This document shows positions 34,754 through 46,202 of a stretch of 64,000 bases of DNA, piece by piece (positions within the stretch are counted from its first letter, which is position 1; each line of letters starts with the position of its first letter). Under the pieces are notes generated by a model. The model had not been told where the DNA came from. It did not search any database and saw only the letters and a program-made list of their open reading frames with translations. The DNA comes from Prunus persica (taxonomy: Eukaryota; Streptophyta; Magnoliopsida; Rosales; Rosaceae), in contig NC_034014.1 in NCBI RefSeq assembly GCF_000346465.2, positions 24,341,297-24,405,296 of the forward strand, given 5' to 3'. Made by a program: the position numbers and the translations under genes.

Positions 34754-36531
34754 GAGCACCTCCACCTCAAAGGGCAAAGGCAAGACAATGTTTGTCTTGT
34801 CTTTTTTTGTTTCCATCCCAAAGGATAAGGGCAATTACTATTTACTTTAATTTATTTTCTATTTTTTATACTTAAACCATTAATTATGATAAGTTTTTCA
34901 ATTGTCACGTGCCGTTATTTATTATAAAATTATAACTTAAAATTTCAGATAATATTTTTGGATAAAATTTTTGAATTATATTTTTAGATAAGATTTTTGG
35001 TTGCCACGTGTTCATATTTTGTAATAACATTCAGATCTCAAATTTCAGATAAGATTTTCGGATAAGATTCTCAATTGTCACGTGTCGATATTTATTATAA
35101 AATTATAATATCATATTTTAGATAAGATTTTTACCATATAAAATTGCGCAATGTGCATCTCTATCTTATAAATCCCTCTATAAAACTACACCCTCAACTC
35201 AGACCTCTCACACCATATCTTCTCTATCCTTTCATTTTTCACATTTTACCAAACACATTCTACTCTCAATGTCTAACTTAAGAAGGGTGTTAAGAGGCAA
35301 CAACTAGAAGATGAAGAAATCAGGTGCATAAATGCTGAAGATGATTGTGAGTTGGATGAAAAGGAGGAAGAAGTTGTTTTAGTGGTGGGTATGCTCAATC
35401 AATTAAGGAAACACCACCGTCATCGTGCCCCGAACGTGGACAAACATAGCACTCTCGGGGTAATAATCTCTTGGAAGATTACTTTATCCCAAATTCATTC
35501 ATGTTTCTTATTTTTGAGAGAGATATAGAATGCTGCCCCATTTGTTCCAAAAAATCATGCATGATGTTTGCAATTACGACACATACTTCGTTTAGAAGTA
35601 CAATGCTGTTGGGGTTTTGGGTCTTCTTCTGGAGCCAAAACTTACAGCTGCTTTGCGGATATTTGCGGTTGGGGCATCTGCAGACCAGGTGGATGAGATT
35701 GCTAGGATAGGGAAATTCAACTATTCTAGAGTGCTTGGTCAAATTTTGTGATGTAATAGAAAATCTCTACACGAGGGATTACCTCCGCAAACCTACGCCT
35801 AGGGCCCTTCGAAGGCTTCTAGAAAAAGCCGAGGCTCGAGATTTCCCAGGCATGATTGAAAGCATCGACTGCATACACTAGTAGTGGAAGAATTGCCCAA
35901 CTGCTTGTCAAGGAGATTATAGGAATAGGAAGGGCCAAAAAAGTATAATTCTGGAGGCCGTTGCATCATTTGACATTTGGGTTTAGCATGCATTTTTCGG
36001 AGTTGCCGGATCTCAAAACGACCCCAATGTGCTTGGTTAATCCCTAGTATTTAATGATGTCTTGAGAGTCATCCCCCCAAATCACGTATCGAATCAACAA
36101 TACTATATACTCAGATGAGTACTACCTAGCTGACGGAATTTATCCAAGGTGGATGACATTCGTCAAAACAATTCCAAATCCTCAATTGGAGAAGGAAAAA
36201 AAGCTTTTGCTGCCTTTCAAGAAGGTTATAGGAAAGACGTGGAAAGGTGTTTTGGTATCTTACAAGCTCGTTGGGCAATTATTAGGGGTGTTGCTCGTAT
36301 GCTTGATGAGGAGGTGCTTCAGAGCATTATGATGACTTGCATCATCCTCCATAACATGATTGTGGAGGATGAGTATGATTATGATGCTCTAGAGGTGTTC
36401 GAACCCGATCCCATGAACACGACATTGACAAGAATTTATGAAATGCCTATGGGAACAAATGCTCACTGGAGGGAGTTTTGGGGACTGGGGCTGCCTTTTG
36501 CCCGGACTGGACCCTTGCGCTGGAGCTGCCC
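34754..36531 (+). mobile_element. Decayed PIF/Harbinger element
   Basis: 1778 bp flanked by TTA at 34751-34753 and 36532-36534. The ends are GAGCACCTCCA at the left and GGGCAGCTCCA reading inward from the right. It begins about 330 bp after the UXS stop codon. The inside holds a broken transposase (listed separately) and no Myb-like second gene. The subterminal AT-rich stretch with repeated 'cacgtgtcgatatttatta' blocks resembles that of the fuller element at 43.9 kb. Confidence 0.8.
35269..36431 (+). pseudogene. Harbinger transposase pseudogene
   Basis: Shares the DDE transposase sequence of the copy at 44.5-45.9 kb but with several frameshifts and stops. Recognisable blocks are 'LEDYF', 'GFLGLLLEPK'-like, 'VDEIARIGK'-like, 'GMIESIDC', and a longer intact stretch (36149-36430) with YRKDVERCFGILQARW and MMTCIILHNMIVEDEYDYDALEV. 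It cannot encode an active enzyme. Confidence 0.8.
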
Positions 36532-36534
36532 TTA

Positions 36535-39184
36535 AAGAAAAGGATGGTAACTGTTTTTGTTGTTGACTTGTTTAGCAAGAATGACTATACTCCTTTGCCT
36601 TCATCAAATTCTTTTATTTTAATTTCCTATACACGACAAAGGACTTGTAGCTCAAGAATTAAGAGCAGTTACTCTTGTACTTGAGGTGTGTGTTGGAATC
36701 CTCTTTTTCCAATATAGCTTATATCAAAGAAAAACATAAATCTTATATATAAAACCCCTTTAATCCCAACAGCTTTGCCGACCTAAATTCAAGAAAATTT
36801 TGTTTGTTGCCTTTTCTTATGATGGGTAGGTAAGGTTGGGATCAATGCATGCCCATGCATGGTTTGGTCACTTGGTCCCGGGACCATATATAGCTGCTAG
36901 AGGGGAAAAGTTGCAAACCCCATCTCATCTTTTTGAGTGAATGAAAAGCTCTCTTCATACAGCACACATCTATAATTTTCTAATAAAGTTTTGACCAAAC
37001 TTAAAGCAAGAAAGCCTACCTTCTAACATCCCCACCATTTCCACCGCCGTGCAACACAATACAATGTGCCATTTGGAAGCCCTTTGTTTAAAGATAATGA
37101 TATCTAAATATAATCTCTACTCCTTGAAGCTGAAGAAAACAGAGATAAAATTCTCTCAAGTTTCACCAAAGACCCTTTTATGCTTCTACTTATGAAAAGC
37201 TTGCACATAAATGTGGATTAGGTCAGTTTGTAAAGACAAAATGCTCGCAGTGCACCTGAGTTCAATCTCCTTTCCATACATTTAGAGTAGTTTAGAATAT
37301 ATATTGCTTTGTAAAAAAATAAAACCCCACATCTTTTAGAACATGGTGACAAACAAAGTGGTTTGAGTGTGGGAGAGACACTTGGTCATGGTATAACACA
37401 CAGTGAAAAAAAAAAGCAAAAAAAGAAAGATACGTTTAGAATTGGGACTCTGCATTGGTGAAAGTTCATGGTAGGCAGGGGATATAAAGGAAGAAAAGGA
37501 AAGGAGTAGATGAATGATGAAAGTCATTTTATTGAAGCATCCGATTCCATGAGCAATTGCAAATGGTTTTGGGTCTTATCCCATCTTCACAAAAGAAAGA
37601 AAAATTCCAAATGGCTTCTTTTTTATTTTATTTTTTATTTTTATTTTATATAAAAAAATATCTGCTGGCAGCATTTATTCCACAGGAATCTAAATAATTG
37701 CATGCTAAATATCATCTGGAAAGATCTTTGTTCCATTTCTTGCTGGTATGGTATGATTGGTTTCTTGGTAACATTTTTGGTAGTAGGTCCATTTCCTAAA
37801 TTCCTTTAATTATTCATACCTTTTTTGTATTTATTTTTATTTTTCTGTAATTTTAATTTCAATATGAAGTAGCAGAGGAACTGAGGAAGCCGTTGGGTCT
37901 GATAATTTCAAAAAACTGAAATCTTTGGGGACAAGCTGCTGCTAGGCGTGAATAAATAGTGAATATAAATTCGTAGGCCATGCATGCCCAGCAGGATTTA
38001 ATGTACTTGCAGTTGCAGGATGTGCTTTTATAATAAATTAAATTTCCTACAGATATAATATATTTATGTTTATATTATATAGTTTTCAAGGCCGAACGCA
38101 GCCTAAGGAAATGTCACGGGTGCGTGCTCCACTCTTATCCAAGCCAAAAATATGCACCTGAGCCTGACCACCCATATGATATTTAGTACAGTATTAACAT
38201 TATCAAATGCCCTAATTAAATAACCATTTATATTGGTCTTAGTGCACCATCCGCAATATCTTATGCAACCCTCTTAATTACTTCAAATAAATAAATATAC
38301 CACAATGAAGGAACACCCAATTTTTTTTAAAAATATTTAGCTAATAACCGACACTCATAATTTACTTCATCTAATAGGCTTAATACTAACTTTGATGGCA
38401 CCGTGATAGTGTGTGTACGAATTAACTTAGTTTGAGGTGGATTTGAGCAAATTTGAGTGGATACTTTTTTCTTGCGAGTTTTGAGGCTATATGTGACTCA
38501 GTTTTAGGTCTAAATTGCATGTGTTTTCATAAGCAAATGATAGGTGAGAATGTTAAAAATTTATGGCTTGTAATATAACTGGAAAAGGAAATAAGGCACT
38601 TACTACACATCATTTTCATCCATTGAATCCACAGAAAAGTTAGCTGCAGATCATAAAGATGACTTTCTGGGTAGGCTGCTGTTGAGCTAAAAGCTTACCC
38701 CACTTTCATTTTACCCTTATACAATTTAATCCAGGAATACCAATATTGTGCAAAAGTAAAGTTTTCTTTACCACAATCTCAACATTAAGTCCTCTGTACT
38801 TGTTCTGCCCCATGAACTGTGGTTGGTCAATGACAAACTAGTAATGTTCGACTGCAAAAGTCCAATTTGGCAAATAGTCATTGGCATAGTAAGAATCAGA
38901 GTCCTGAAAATTTCACTATGGATGAAAACTCCATAATCTGCATCAATATTGTTTTTTTGTAGTATATTATATAGTTAAACTAGTTTTTTACTATATAATT
39001 TGCTTGGAATCTACAACCATATTATTATGATTCTTCAAAATCTCCCCCTTTATCTGCAAGAGTAAGCTTGAAGCTTAAAAGCAGATATTAAACTACCATC
39101 TCTCTAAAGCTCTCTCTCTCTCTCTCTCCCCTCTTTTATGCAGATTCTGTAAACCACTAGTTCCCCTGAGTCATCATTATCAAA
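36535..39184. other. Intergenic, promoter side of the NaKR gene
   Basis: No gene was recognised. The last 150 bases contain a (CT)n tract (39111-39129) and form the probable 5' leader of the NaKR-type gene. Confidence 0.45.
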
Positions 39185-40442
39185 ATGAAGATGAAGGGGA
39201 TAGATATCTTCTGTGCATCCCAAGCTTCAACAGCCATATGTTTGAGCATGGATCAAGCATCATCCTCCTCATCCTCATCAATCATTCAACTTGGTGGCAG
39301 AGCAATCGACCGCCACAACCCCATTATCAAAGATGCAAGAAGAAGCACAAGCACCAGAACTCTGCCCATTGCTCCATGCTCTTCTTCTCAGTCACCAATC
39401 AATCCCAAGGCTTACCATCAACTCCAAAAGAGCAAAAAGAAAAGCTCCCCCTCTTCATCATCAAGACCAAGCACTGACCATCACCAAACCAAGAAGAAGA
39501 GCTCCTCTTTTAGCTCCACAAAAGAAAATGACCAGAAGAGGAAGAGCAGTGCTTCTAATCCCAAGCCAGCTGATAATGTTAAGAAATTCTCCTCTGTTCC
39601 AAGTGAGAGTGTTACGAAGAGCTCTGCCAACCCAATTGATCTCATCACCCCTCCTGGCTCCTCCAGATACCTTTTGAGTGACACTGTGTACTTTGATGGG
39701 TTATCTGATTATGATCCAGTTTTGGCATTGGTTCCAGTTGGGCACAAAAAGAACCCAGCTACAGTGCTGAATCAAGAAAATCAATCTGCCAATAATTCTT
39801 CAACAGGCTCATCCTCATCTCTGTCAAAACCACAACCACCACCTCCTCCTTCCAACCAGGTTTGTTCACATTGCTCTTTTTTCTTTCTCAAAATTAATCT
39901 AAAATCATAGCCACCTTATGTCATATAAGCAGCTGTCTGTATGTGTAGGAGTAAAATTAAATTTTAAAAAAAGTGTATGATTTGATTGCAGGTTGTAGTC
40001 TTAAGGGTGTCCCTGCACTGCAAAGGCTGTGAAGGAAAACTGAGAAAACATCTATCTAGAATGGAAGGTAACCCCCTATGCTTTGTTGCCATACAGTAAT
40101 TGTTTAGCTCCTTGAAATTAAGATGAGGAATTCAACAAGATAGCCTCCTTTTTATCTATGCTAAGAGTCATAATCAAGAACTCATTCAGTAAATTTAAAA
40201 TCCAATTAATGGTCATTCTCATAAATATATGAACTTAATATTATTGTTGTCAATTTATGTGAGCAGGAGTGACATCTTTCAACATAGACTTTGCAGCCAA
40301 GAAGGTGACTGTCAGTGGAGATGTAACCCCATTGAGTGTCCTTGCCAGTGTCTCAAAGGTGAAGAATGCTCAATTTTGGCCAACAGTGTCTGCATCATCT
40401 ACCTCACCAGCTTGTCCTACCAAACTAGAGGCCAAGAAATAA
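39185..40442 (+). CDS. NaKR-type heavy-metal-associated domain protein (SODIUM POTASSIUM ROOT DEFECTIVE-like)
   Basis: Three exons: 39185-39859, 39992-40067 and 40267-40442, GT-AG, giving 308 residues. The first 225 residues are Ser/Lys-rich and low in complexity, with conserved islands MKGIDIFCASQASTAIC at the start and SSRYLLSDTVYFDGLSDYDPVLALVP in the middle. A single HMA domain follows (about 226-290) with the metal-binding pair in LHCKGCEGKL and the strand FAAKKVTVSGD. The end lacks an obvious isoprenylation CaaX box. NaKR1 in Arabidopsis is a phloem protein needed for long-distance ion transport and for movement of FT; this protein is of the NaKR2/NaKR3-like type by layout. The split of the HMA by two introns is usual for the family. 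Confidence 0.88.
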
Positions 40443-40457
40443 TATAACAGGTAATTG

Positions 40458-40478
40458 AAGAGAGAGAGAGAGAGAGAG
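40458..40478. repeat. (GA)n microsatellite in NaKR 3' flank
   Basis: About ten GA units just after the NaKR stop codon. Confidence 0.9.
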
Positions 40479-41569
40479 TAGGCTACTGTAGCTGTATGGT
40501 TTGGATGTGAATGAATTAAATTAATTAATAATTAATCTTAGTGTAAATGCACTATTAGCAGCATGGGTGGAGAGGAACCAGATTCTGTATTGCTTGGCAG
40601 GAACTAGGTAGGAAGTTGAGTGAGTGGTAGAATAGAATCCATATCATTATCATATTATGGTTCACTCTTTTTAGTTTGCTTTGAGTTTGGGACCTTTGCT
40701 TTCTGTTTCTTATAAGAAAAAAGGTGGAGTCTTTCAGAGTAACCTACAAATTTAAAGTCTGCTTGGCTGGCCTCCCCATTTTATTCTATTTAACAAGTCC
40801 CCATGTTTTTGTTTAATACTGCCAGCAGGTCCTTGTGCTTCCTAAAAGCTATTTTGTTCTGTATTTTACCACTGTTATGCGCTGTAAATATTGCTTAGGA
40901 AACAGTAAAAATCTGATTGTTGGTTTGCCGGCTCCTGGACCATATTCTTGGTTGCAGCCAGGTAAAACCAACTAAGGTAAAGGCGCCCTTTTTTCATCAA
41001 AACGGTTAACTCTAGATGTCCCAACTTTTTTTCCCAATGTAGGTGGCATTTTTACATTTAGTTATCCAAATTGTTATTTTTCTTCCCTCCTTCTGTTAAC
41101 TTAAAAATATAAAGAAACAAGAATATTACTAAATGGGTCTTAATATGTAACCCCTATATCAAACAAAAACTTCTGAAGCCCACACCAATTATTTGATCTT
41201 GACTCATGCAAGAGGTTCCAGTTGCACATGGCTGAACATAAGATGTGTCCAAGGGAGCAATTTACTATTCTATGTTTTGATATAAGTGATATTAGGAGAA
41301 GGGATTCGAACACAGAATTTCGGGTGCATGAGTGTTTACAACCACTCGAACTACAAGTTCTTTGTCCAAAAACATGTTAAAGCAAAAGAAAGTGAAAAGA
41401 TGTGATGATTAGCAACTTAATAATTAGTATGGTCCTAACAACCCCGACTCTTAATGGGCTATTCTTTTGGGCCAAATTCTTGTGAGTAGCCAATCAGAAT
41501 ATGCTTGTAACTTCAAATATGTACAAGCATATATCATAACAATCTTAACAAGTTTTTCATTTAGAATTT
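40479..41569. other. Intergenic between NaKR and the DUF7086 cluster
   Basis: No gene was seen. A possible minus-strand SINE lies at about 41285-41375. The stretch around 41150-41240 ('catatcaaacaaaaactt', 'gttgcacatggc') recurs near 50490-50530, showing that duplicated blocks of the cluster begin here. Confidence 0.45.
41285..41375 (-). repeat. Possible tRNA-derived SINE fragment
   Basis: Read on the minus strand it shows an A-box-like 'tagttcgagtggttgt' and, after about 30 bases, a B-box-like 'gtgttcgaatccc'. Boundaries are not clear. Confidence 0.4.
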
Positions 41570-41889
41570 TACTCTCATCAGAACACTTCTGATTTACCAC
41601 AGTATCATAAAAATCTAACAAGTTTATCATTCTGAATGTAGAATTTTACTCTCATCAGAACACTTACGATTGACCACTACTTATTTTTCTCACTTCTAAA
41701 CAGAAAGAAAAACTGTCTTCCTTCTTTCTCTGGTCAAATTAAAACCTAAAAAAAAAAACCTTCGAAATTGATGAAAAAGATGAAATTATCTACTAACCCT
41801 TTCCCTCGTCATATATAACCCATCAACACCAAGCCCTACAAATTAACTCTCTCCCACATAAACCCTCCTGCCTCTGCCAGCCTCTCACC
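41570..41889 (+). promoter_or_regulatory. Promoter and dead 5' part of DUF7086 copy A
   Basis: The block 'gaattttactctcatcagaa' occurs twice (about 41569 and 41650), a tandem duplication of a promoter piece that is single upstream of copy E (about 51024). Further on, 'gaaattgatgaaaaagatgaa' matches the start of copy E coding sequence but runs into an in-frame stop (taa near 41795). The ancestral N-terminus is therefore lost and only the downstream start at 41890 is usable. Confidence 0.6.
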
Positions 41890-42387
41890 ATGCTCAAACA
41901 GCGCAAACCAGAATACATAGAAGCTCCATTCCCTTGGGCTGCACCAAAACGTGCTACTGTCCACAGTCTTGAATATCTCCATTCCAATCGCATCGGCACG
42001 ATCAGCGGCCTTGTTCAATGCCAGAAGTGTGACGAAAGCTATGAGATTTCTTATGATTTGAGGCAGAAGTTCACGGAGATTGCGAGTTACATTTCGGAAC
42101 ACAAAAGCTCCATGCATGACAGAGCACCAACCGTTTGGATGAATCCCGCATTGCCTGATTGCAAGCATTGTGATCAGAGGAATTGCATGAAGCCTGTGAT
42201 TTCAAAGAAACGGTCCATCAATTGGTTATTCTTGTTTTTGGGTCAAATGCTTGGGTGCTGTCAGACTTCTGAGTTGAAGTATTTCTGCAAGCACACCAAG
42301 AATCATAGGACTGGTGCTAAAGATAGAGTCTTGCATCTTACTTATTTAGGCATCTACAAACAGCTTGCTCCCCATTGGACCCCTTGA
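41890..42387 (+). CDS. DUF7086 domain protein, copy A (N-terminally shortened)
   Basis: A single exon of 165 residues. It carries the whole conserved DUF7086 core: PWAAPKRATVHSLEYL, GTISGLVQCQKCDESYEI, SEHKSSMHDRAP.VWMNP.LPDC, PVISKKRSINWLFLFLGQMLGCC and LKYFCKHTKNHRTGAKDRVLHLTYL. Five or more conserved Cys/His residues suggest metal binding, but the domain has no known function. Copy E (51205) has about 100 extra N-terminal residues; here that region is interrupted by a stop, so translation would start at an ATG that aligns with an out-of-frame ATG of copy E. It may still be functional because the core is unbroken. Confidence 0.75.
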   Translation: MLKQRKPEYIEAPFPWAAPKRATVHSLEYLHSNRIGTISGLVQCQKCDESYEISYDLRQKFTEIASYISEHKSSMHDRAPTVWMNPALPDCKHCDQRNCMKPVISKKRSINWLFLFLGQMLGCCQTSELKYFCKHTKNHRTGAKDRVLHLTYLGIYKQLAPHWTP

Positions 42388-42609
42388 TATATTTAGATTA
42401 TGGGGCGCTATTAATTTAGCTGTTTAGTTGAGGTTTCATGGGTCTTCTTTGAATTAATTCACGGGTTTTCTTTATATTTTCTAAGATTATATGTAAAATA
42501 AGGTTTTGTGTTGCTTAGTTTTGTTTCGTATGCAAATATTGTTTTTCACATTCTACTTATCTTATTGTCAAAGTCAAAATCCACGTTTTTTGATGAGACT
42601 ACATTTGAA

Positions 42610-42787
42610 CACTACAAAAAAATGTGGCAACAGTCACCATTTTGTCATCAATTTTGGTGACTGTTGTAGGGGTTATTAAAGGCTTTAGTCACTTTTTTTT
42701 GACTTTTTTGGTGACTAAAGCCTTTAGTAACTCCACAACAATCACCAAAATTGGTGACAAAATGATAACTGTTGCCACTTTTTTGCT
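42610..42787. mobile_element. Foldback MITE with CACTA-like end
   Basis: A palindrome of about 178 bp. The left arm starts CACTACAAAAAAATG and runs through 'gtggcaacagtcaccatttt'; the right arm repeats this in reverse with few mismatches around a spacer of about 18 bases near 42700. The left end matches the usual CACTA transposon terminus; the right end has lost the matching bases, and no target duplication is obvious. Confidence 0.65.
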
Positions 42788-42937
42788 AATCGCTAACATA
42801 TTTGTGCATTGGATTTGATCAGAAGAAAAGTGACAACCTCACATTGGATTTTGGGGTTACTTTTACCTCACATTGGATTTGTACACTCTTGAGTGATCTA
42901 AACAAAAATAAAACTGTCTTTCTTTCTTTGGTCTTAC

Positions 42938-43192
42938 CTATTGCCATCAACACCACCACAACCCTTGACTATGTTTGATTTTCACCTCTGCCATCCCAAC
43001 ACAATCTTCCTATTATCTCCCATGATCTACCCGCTCGACCCGCCCTTCCCAAACTCAAAGATCCCTTCCTCAAACCCTAAGCCAAGGCAAAATAGAAACC
43101 ATCCCAGCCCGATACCCTTGGGCTACAACAAAACGAGATCACTGGCTTTGTCAATGCAAGAAATGCGATGAAAGCTTTGAGATTTCTTATAA
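42938..43192 (+). pseudogene. DUF7086 copy B, truncated pseudogene
   Basis: Resembles the N-terminal half of copy E, with the proline-rich coding part and 'cccttgggctacaacaaaac' to 'gaaagctttgagatttctta', but with frameshifts, a deletion of the VHNLHYL segment, and a sudden end at about 43192. From 43193 the sequence matches the upstream region of another copy (compare 50917). A recombination between neighbouring copies could have produced this join. Confidence 0.7.
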
Positions 43193-43319
43193 GTTCCAAA
43201 TTTAAATTGGAAAAATAAATTACCCGCAAGATTATGATATAAAGTTATAAAACTCCAACAAATATATGTTGAAAAGTTTAATCACAATTTCATCAATTAC
43301 CTCATCTTACTTCCCAAAA

Positions 43320-43870
43320 TCTGATTCTCGCTATCCACCAGCTTGACATCAACACCATCACAGCCTCTGTCTCTATGTTCACTAGTGCTACAACCAACAC
43401 TGCCTTTTGACTTTCATTTCTCCAATCTCCCACACAACTCCACCATGTTCAAACAAGGCAAACCAGAAAGTATACCAGCCAGCCCAGCCCCATTCCGTTG
43501 GGCTACAACGACGGTCCACATAAATATCTCCTGTCCAATGGCTTGGACATGATCAGCGGACTTGTTCAATGCGAAAAATATGACAAAAGCACCATATATG
43601 CATGAAAATTGCGAATTACATTTCGGAACACAAACGCACCATGCATGATAAAGCACCAGCCGTTTGGATTCGATGAATCTCATACTGCCCAATTGTAAGC
43701 ATTGTGTACAGCACAATTTCATGAAGCCTGTGATTTCGAAGAAACGGTCCATAAACTGATTGTTCTTTCTTTGGGTCAAATGGTTGGGGCTGTAAGCTTC
43801 CTGAATTAGTTCTTTTGGGTCAAGTACTATCTCTGCAAGTACACCAAGACTCATAGGACTTTTTTGGTGC
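43320..43870 (+). pseudogene. DUF7086 copy C, 5' part (pseudogene split by Harbinger)
   Basis: Matches copies A and E from the proline-rich region to 'aagactcataggac'. It has many frameshifts, a deletion in the middle ('aaaagcaccatatatgcatg') and stops such as the 'tga' after 'cggtccataaac'. The remainder of the same copy continues at 47770 after the Harbinger insertion. The gene was probably dead before the insertion, given the number of lesions. Confidence 0.8.
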
Positions 43871-44149
43871 TTAGAGCAACTCCATCCATTTGCCCTTAGC
43901 CATGGCAAGGGTGGAGCTAGGGCAAGCACTATTCACGTGAATAGTGGTTGCCCTTGCAAATAGTAAATCGTTTCTCCACCCGTTGCCCTTAGCCATGACA
44001 ATTACTATTCACTTTTTTGTTTTTTCCTCCTATTTTTTAATGAAAATAATTAATTTGGGTAATATTTTCAGATAAGATTTTCGGATTCCTACGTGTCAAG
44101 ACTATTCATAATCAGATAAAATTTTCGGATAAGATATTTGGATTCAAAT

Positions 44150-44370
44150 TTCGGATTAATTTCAAAGTTCAAATTTCAGATAAATTTTTGGGTTCAAATT
44201 TCGAATGAATTTCAAAATTCAAATTTCAGATAAATTTGGGTTCAAATTTCGGATGAATTTCAAAATTCAAATTTCAGATAAATTTGGGTTCAAATTTCAG
44301 ATAAATTTGGGTTCAAATTTCGGATGAATTTCAAATTTTGAATTTCATACAAATTAGGGTTCAAATTTCA
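44150..44370. repeat. Subterminal tandem repeat of Harbinger element
   Basis: Repeated units around 'ttcaaatttcggatgaattt' and 'ttcaaatttcagataaattt', at least four copies with small changes, between the left end and the transposase promoter. Confidence 0.8.
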
Positions 44371-44523
44371 GATATGATTTTCATCCAATAAAATCAAGCC
44401 ACGTGGCATGTCTATCTTGCCAAATTTTTCTATAAAACCAGAGTCTCAGCTCATACCTCTCACACCACATCTTTCTATATTTTCATTTCTGAGAGTTTAT
44501 AATTCATACTTCATTCATTCTGA

Positions 44524-45889
44524 ATGGAAGAATTTAGGAGATGCTTGGAGAGACAAGAGAGAGAAAGAAGAGAGAAACCGTAGAGCAGATGAAGTCAATG
44601 AGTTGCAGAGACAAGTCGATGAGCAAGTTCTCATAACAGTGGCTTTGGAAGAAGAAGAGAACCAAGGTCGCCGCCATAGTTCACAAGCCGGCCGCCGCCG
44701 GAATGTGGAAAGACATAGGCATTCTAGGGGTAAGAATCTTTTGGAAGATTATTTTATCCCAACTTCTTTGTACTCTGATGTTGATTTTCGAAGGCGATTT
44801 AGAATGCAACCTCATTTGTTCAATAAAGTCATGCATGATATTTGCAATTATGATGCATACTTTGTTCAAAAGTGTGATGTTGCTGGGGTTTTGGGGCTTC
44901 TTCCGGAGCAAAAGCTTACAGCTGTTATACGAATGTTGGCGTATGGAGCATCTGCTGATCAGGTGGATGAGATTGCCCGGATGGGGAAGTCCACTACGTT
45001 GGAGGCTTTGGTAAGATTTTGTCAAGCTGTTGAAACTCTGTACACTAGGGACTACCTGCGTAGACCTACTCCCAGGGACCTCCAACGGCTTCTGCAAAAA
45101 GCCGAAGCTCGAGGATTCCCTGGAATGATTGGTAGCATCGACTGCATGCATTGGCAATGAAAGAATTGCCCAACTGCCTGGCAAGGTGATTATGGAAATC
45201 GAAAAGGCCAAAAAAGTATCATCCTTGAAGCGGTTGCTGGTTTCGACACATGGGTTTGGCATGCCTTCTTCGGAGTTGCAGGATCACAAAATGACCTCAA
45301 CGTGCTGGGTCAATCCCCCGTCTTCAACGATGTATTGAGAGGTCAGGGCCCCAATGTCACCTATGAAGTCAACAATACAGTATACCAGACAGGATACTAC
45401 CTAGCTGATGGAATCTACCCGAGGTGGACGACTTTTGTCAAAACCATTCCAAATCCCCGATCCCAGAAGCAAAAATTATTTGCTACATATCAAGAGGGAT
45501 ACAGGAAAGATGTCGAAAGGTGTTTTGGCATCCTTCAAGCCAGGTGGTTGATTATTCGAGGTGCGGCCCGCATGTTTGATGAGGAGATCCTCAGAAGCAT
45601 TATGATGACTTGCATCATCCTCCATAATATGATTGTGGAGGATGAGTACGATTATGATGCTTTAGAGGTCTACGAACCGGATCCAATGAACACGGCTTTG
45701 ACACGAATTTATGAAAGGCCCATGGGGCCAAATGGAGAACCGTTTGAGCCGGAACCGTTGGTGAGGGATGGTCATTTGATGACCCGAATGATAGATCGAT
45801 ATACGGAGATGCAATCTTCGTATATTCATGAAATGCGTCAATTTCACTTGATGGAGCATCTATGGGCGGTGAAAGGCAATGAAGATTAA
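44524..45889 (+). pseudogene. Harbinger DDE transposase, disabled
   Basis: One reading frame (phase of 44408) is open from before 44524 to the TAA ending at 45889, except for a single TGA at 45158-45160. The TGA follows CMHWQ, where family members have a Trp, so it looks like a TGG-to-TGA nonsense change. The catalytic triad can be placed: Asp in GSIDCMHW, Asp in YYLADGIYPRW, and Glu in VERCFGILQARW. A TATA-like 'tataaaac' (about 44432) precedes. The likely start ATG at 44524 (MEEFRRCLERQE) is in a different frame from the rest and meets a stop at about 44581, so a second, small frameshift near 44550-44580 is probable. The enzyme should be inactive. Confidence 0.8.
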
Positions 45890-46202
45890 TGATGGAGAAT
45901 AGATGCTTTGCTTATGTTTTATTTAGTATGGTTTGGTTGTGTTTTTATTTTTATTGTGCCTTGTTTGTACTTTTATTTTTATTATTGTGCCTTGTTTGTA
46001 CTTTTAATTTTATTTTTATTATGTTTTGTTTGAAGTATGGAATATGTTGAATAAAAAGGTAATTTATTGAATGCTTTGTTTATTAAATAATGAAATGTAA
46101 TACAAGTCATTATGAATTACAAATAAAATAAAATACATGAATTATAACAACTTTAATAGAAAACAACTAAAATACAAATACATAACAGATATGCTAACTA
46201 AT

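Noticed and set aside
39238..39684. Overlapping frames within NaKR exon 1
   Set aside because: The exon is low in complexity and stays open in other frames; only one frame joins to the HMA exons with correct phase.
45156..45165. The TGA in the transposase as an intron boundary
   Set aside because: The frame resumes immediately with conserved transposase sequence and the missing residue is a Trp in relatives, so a nonsense change is simpler.
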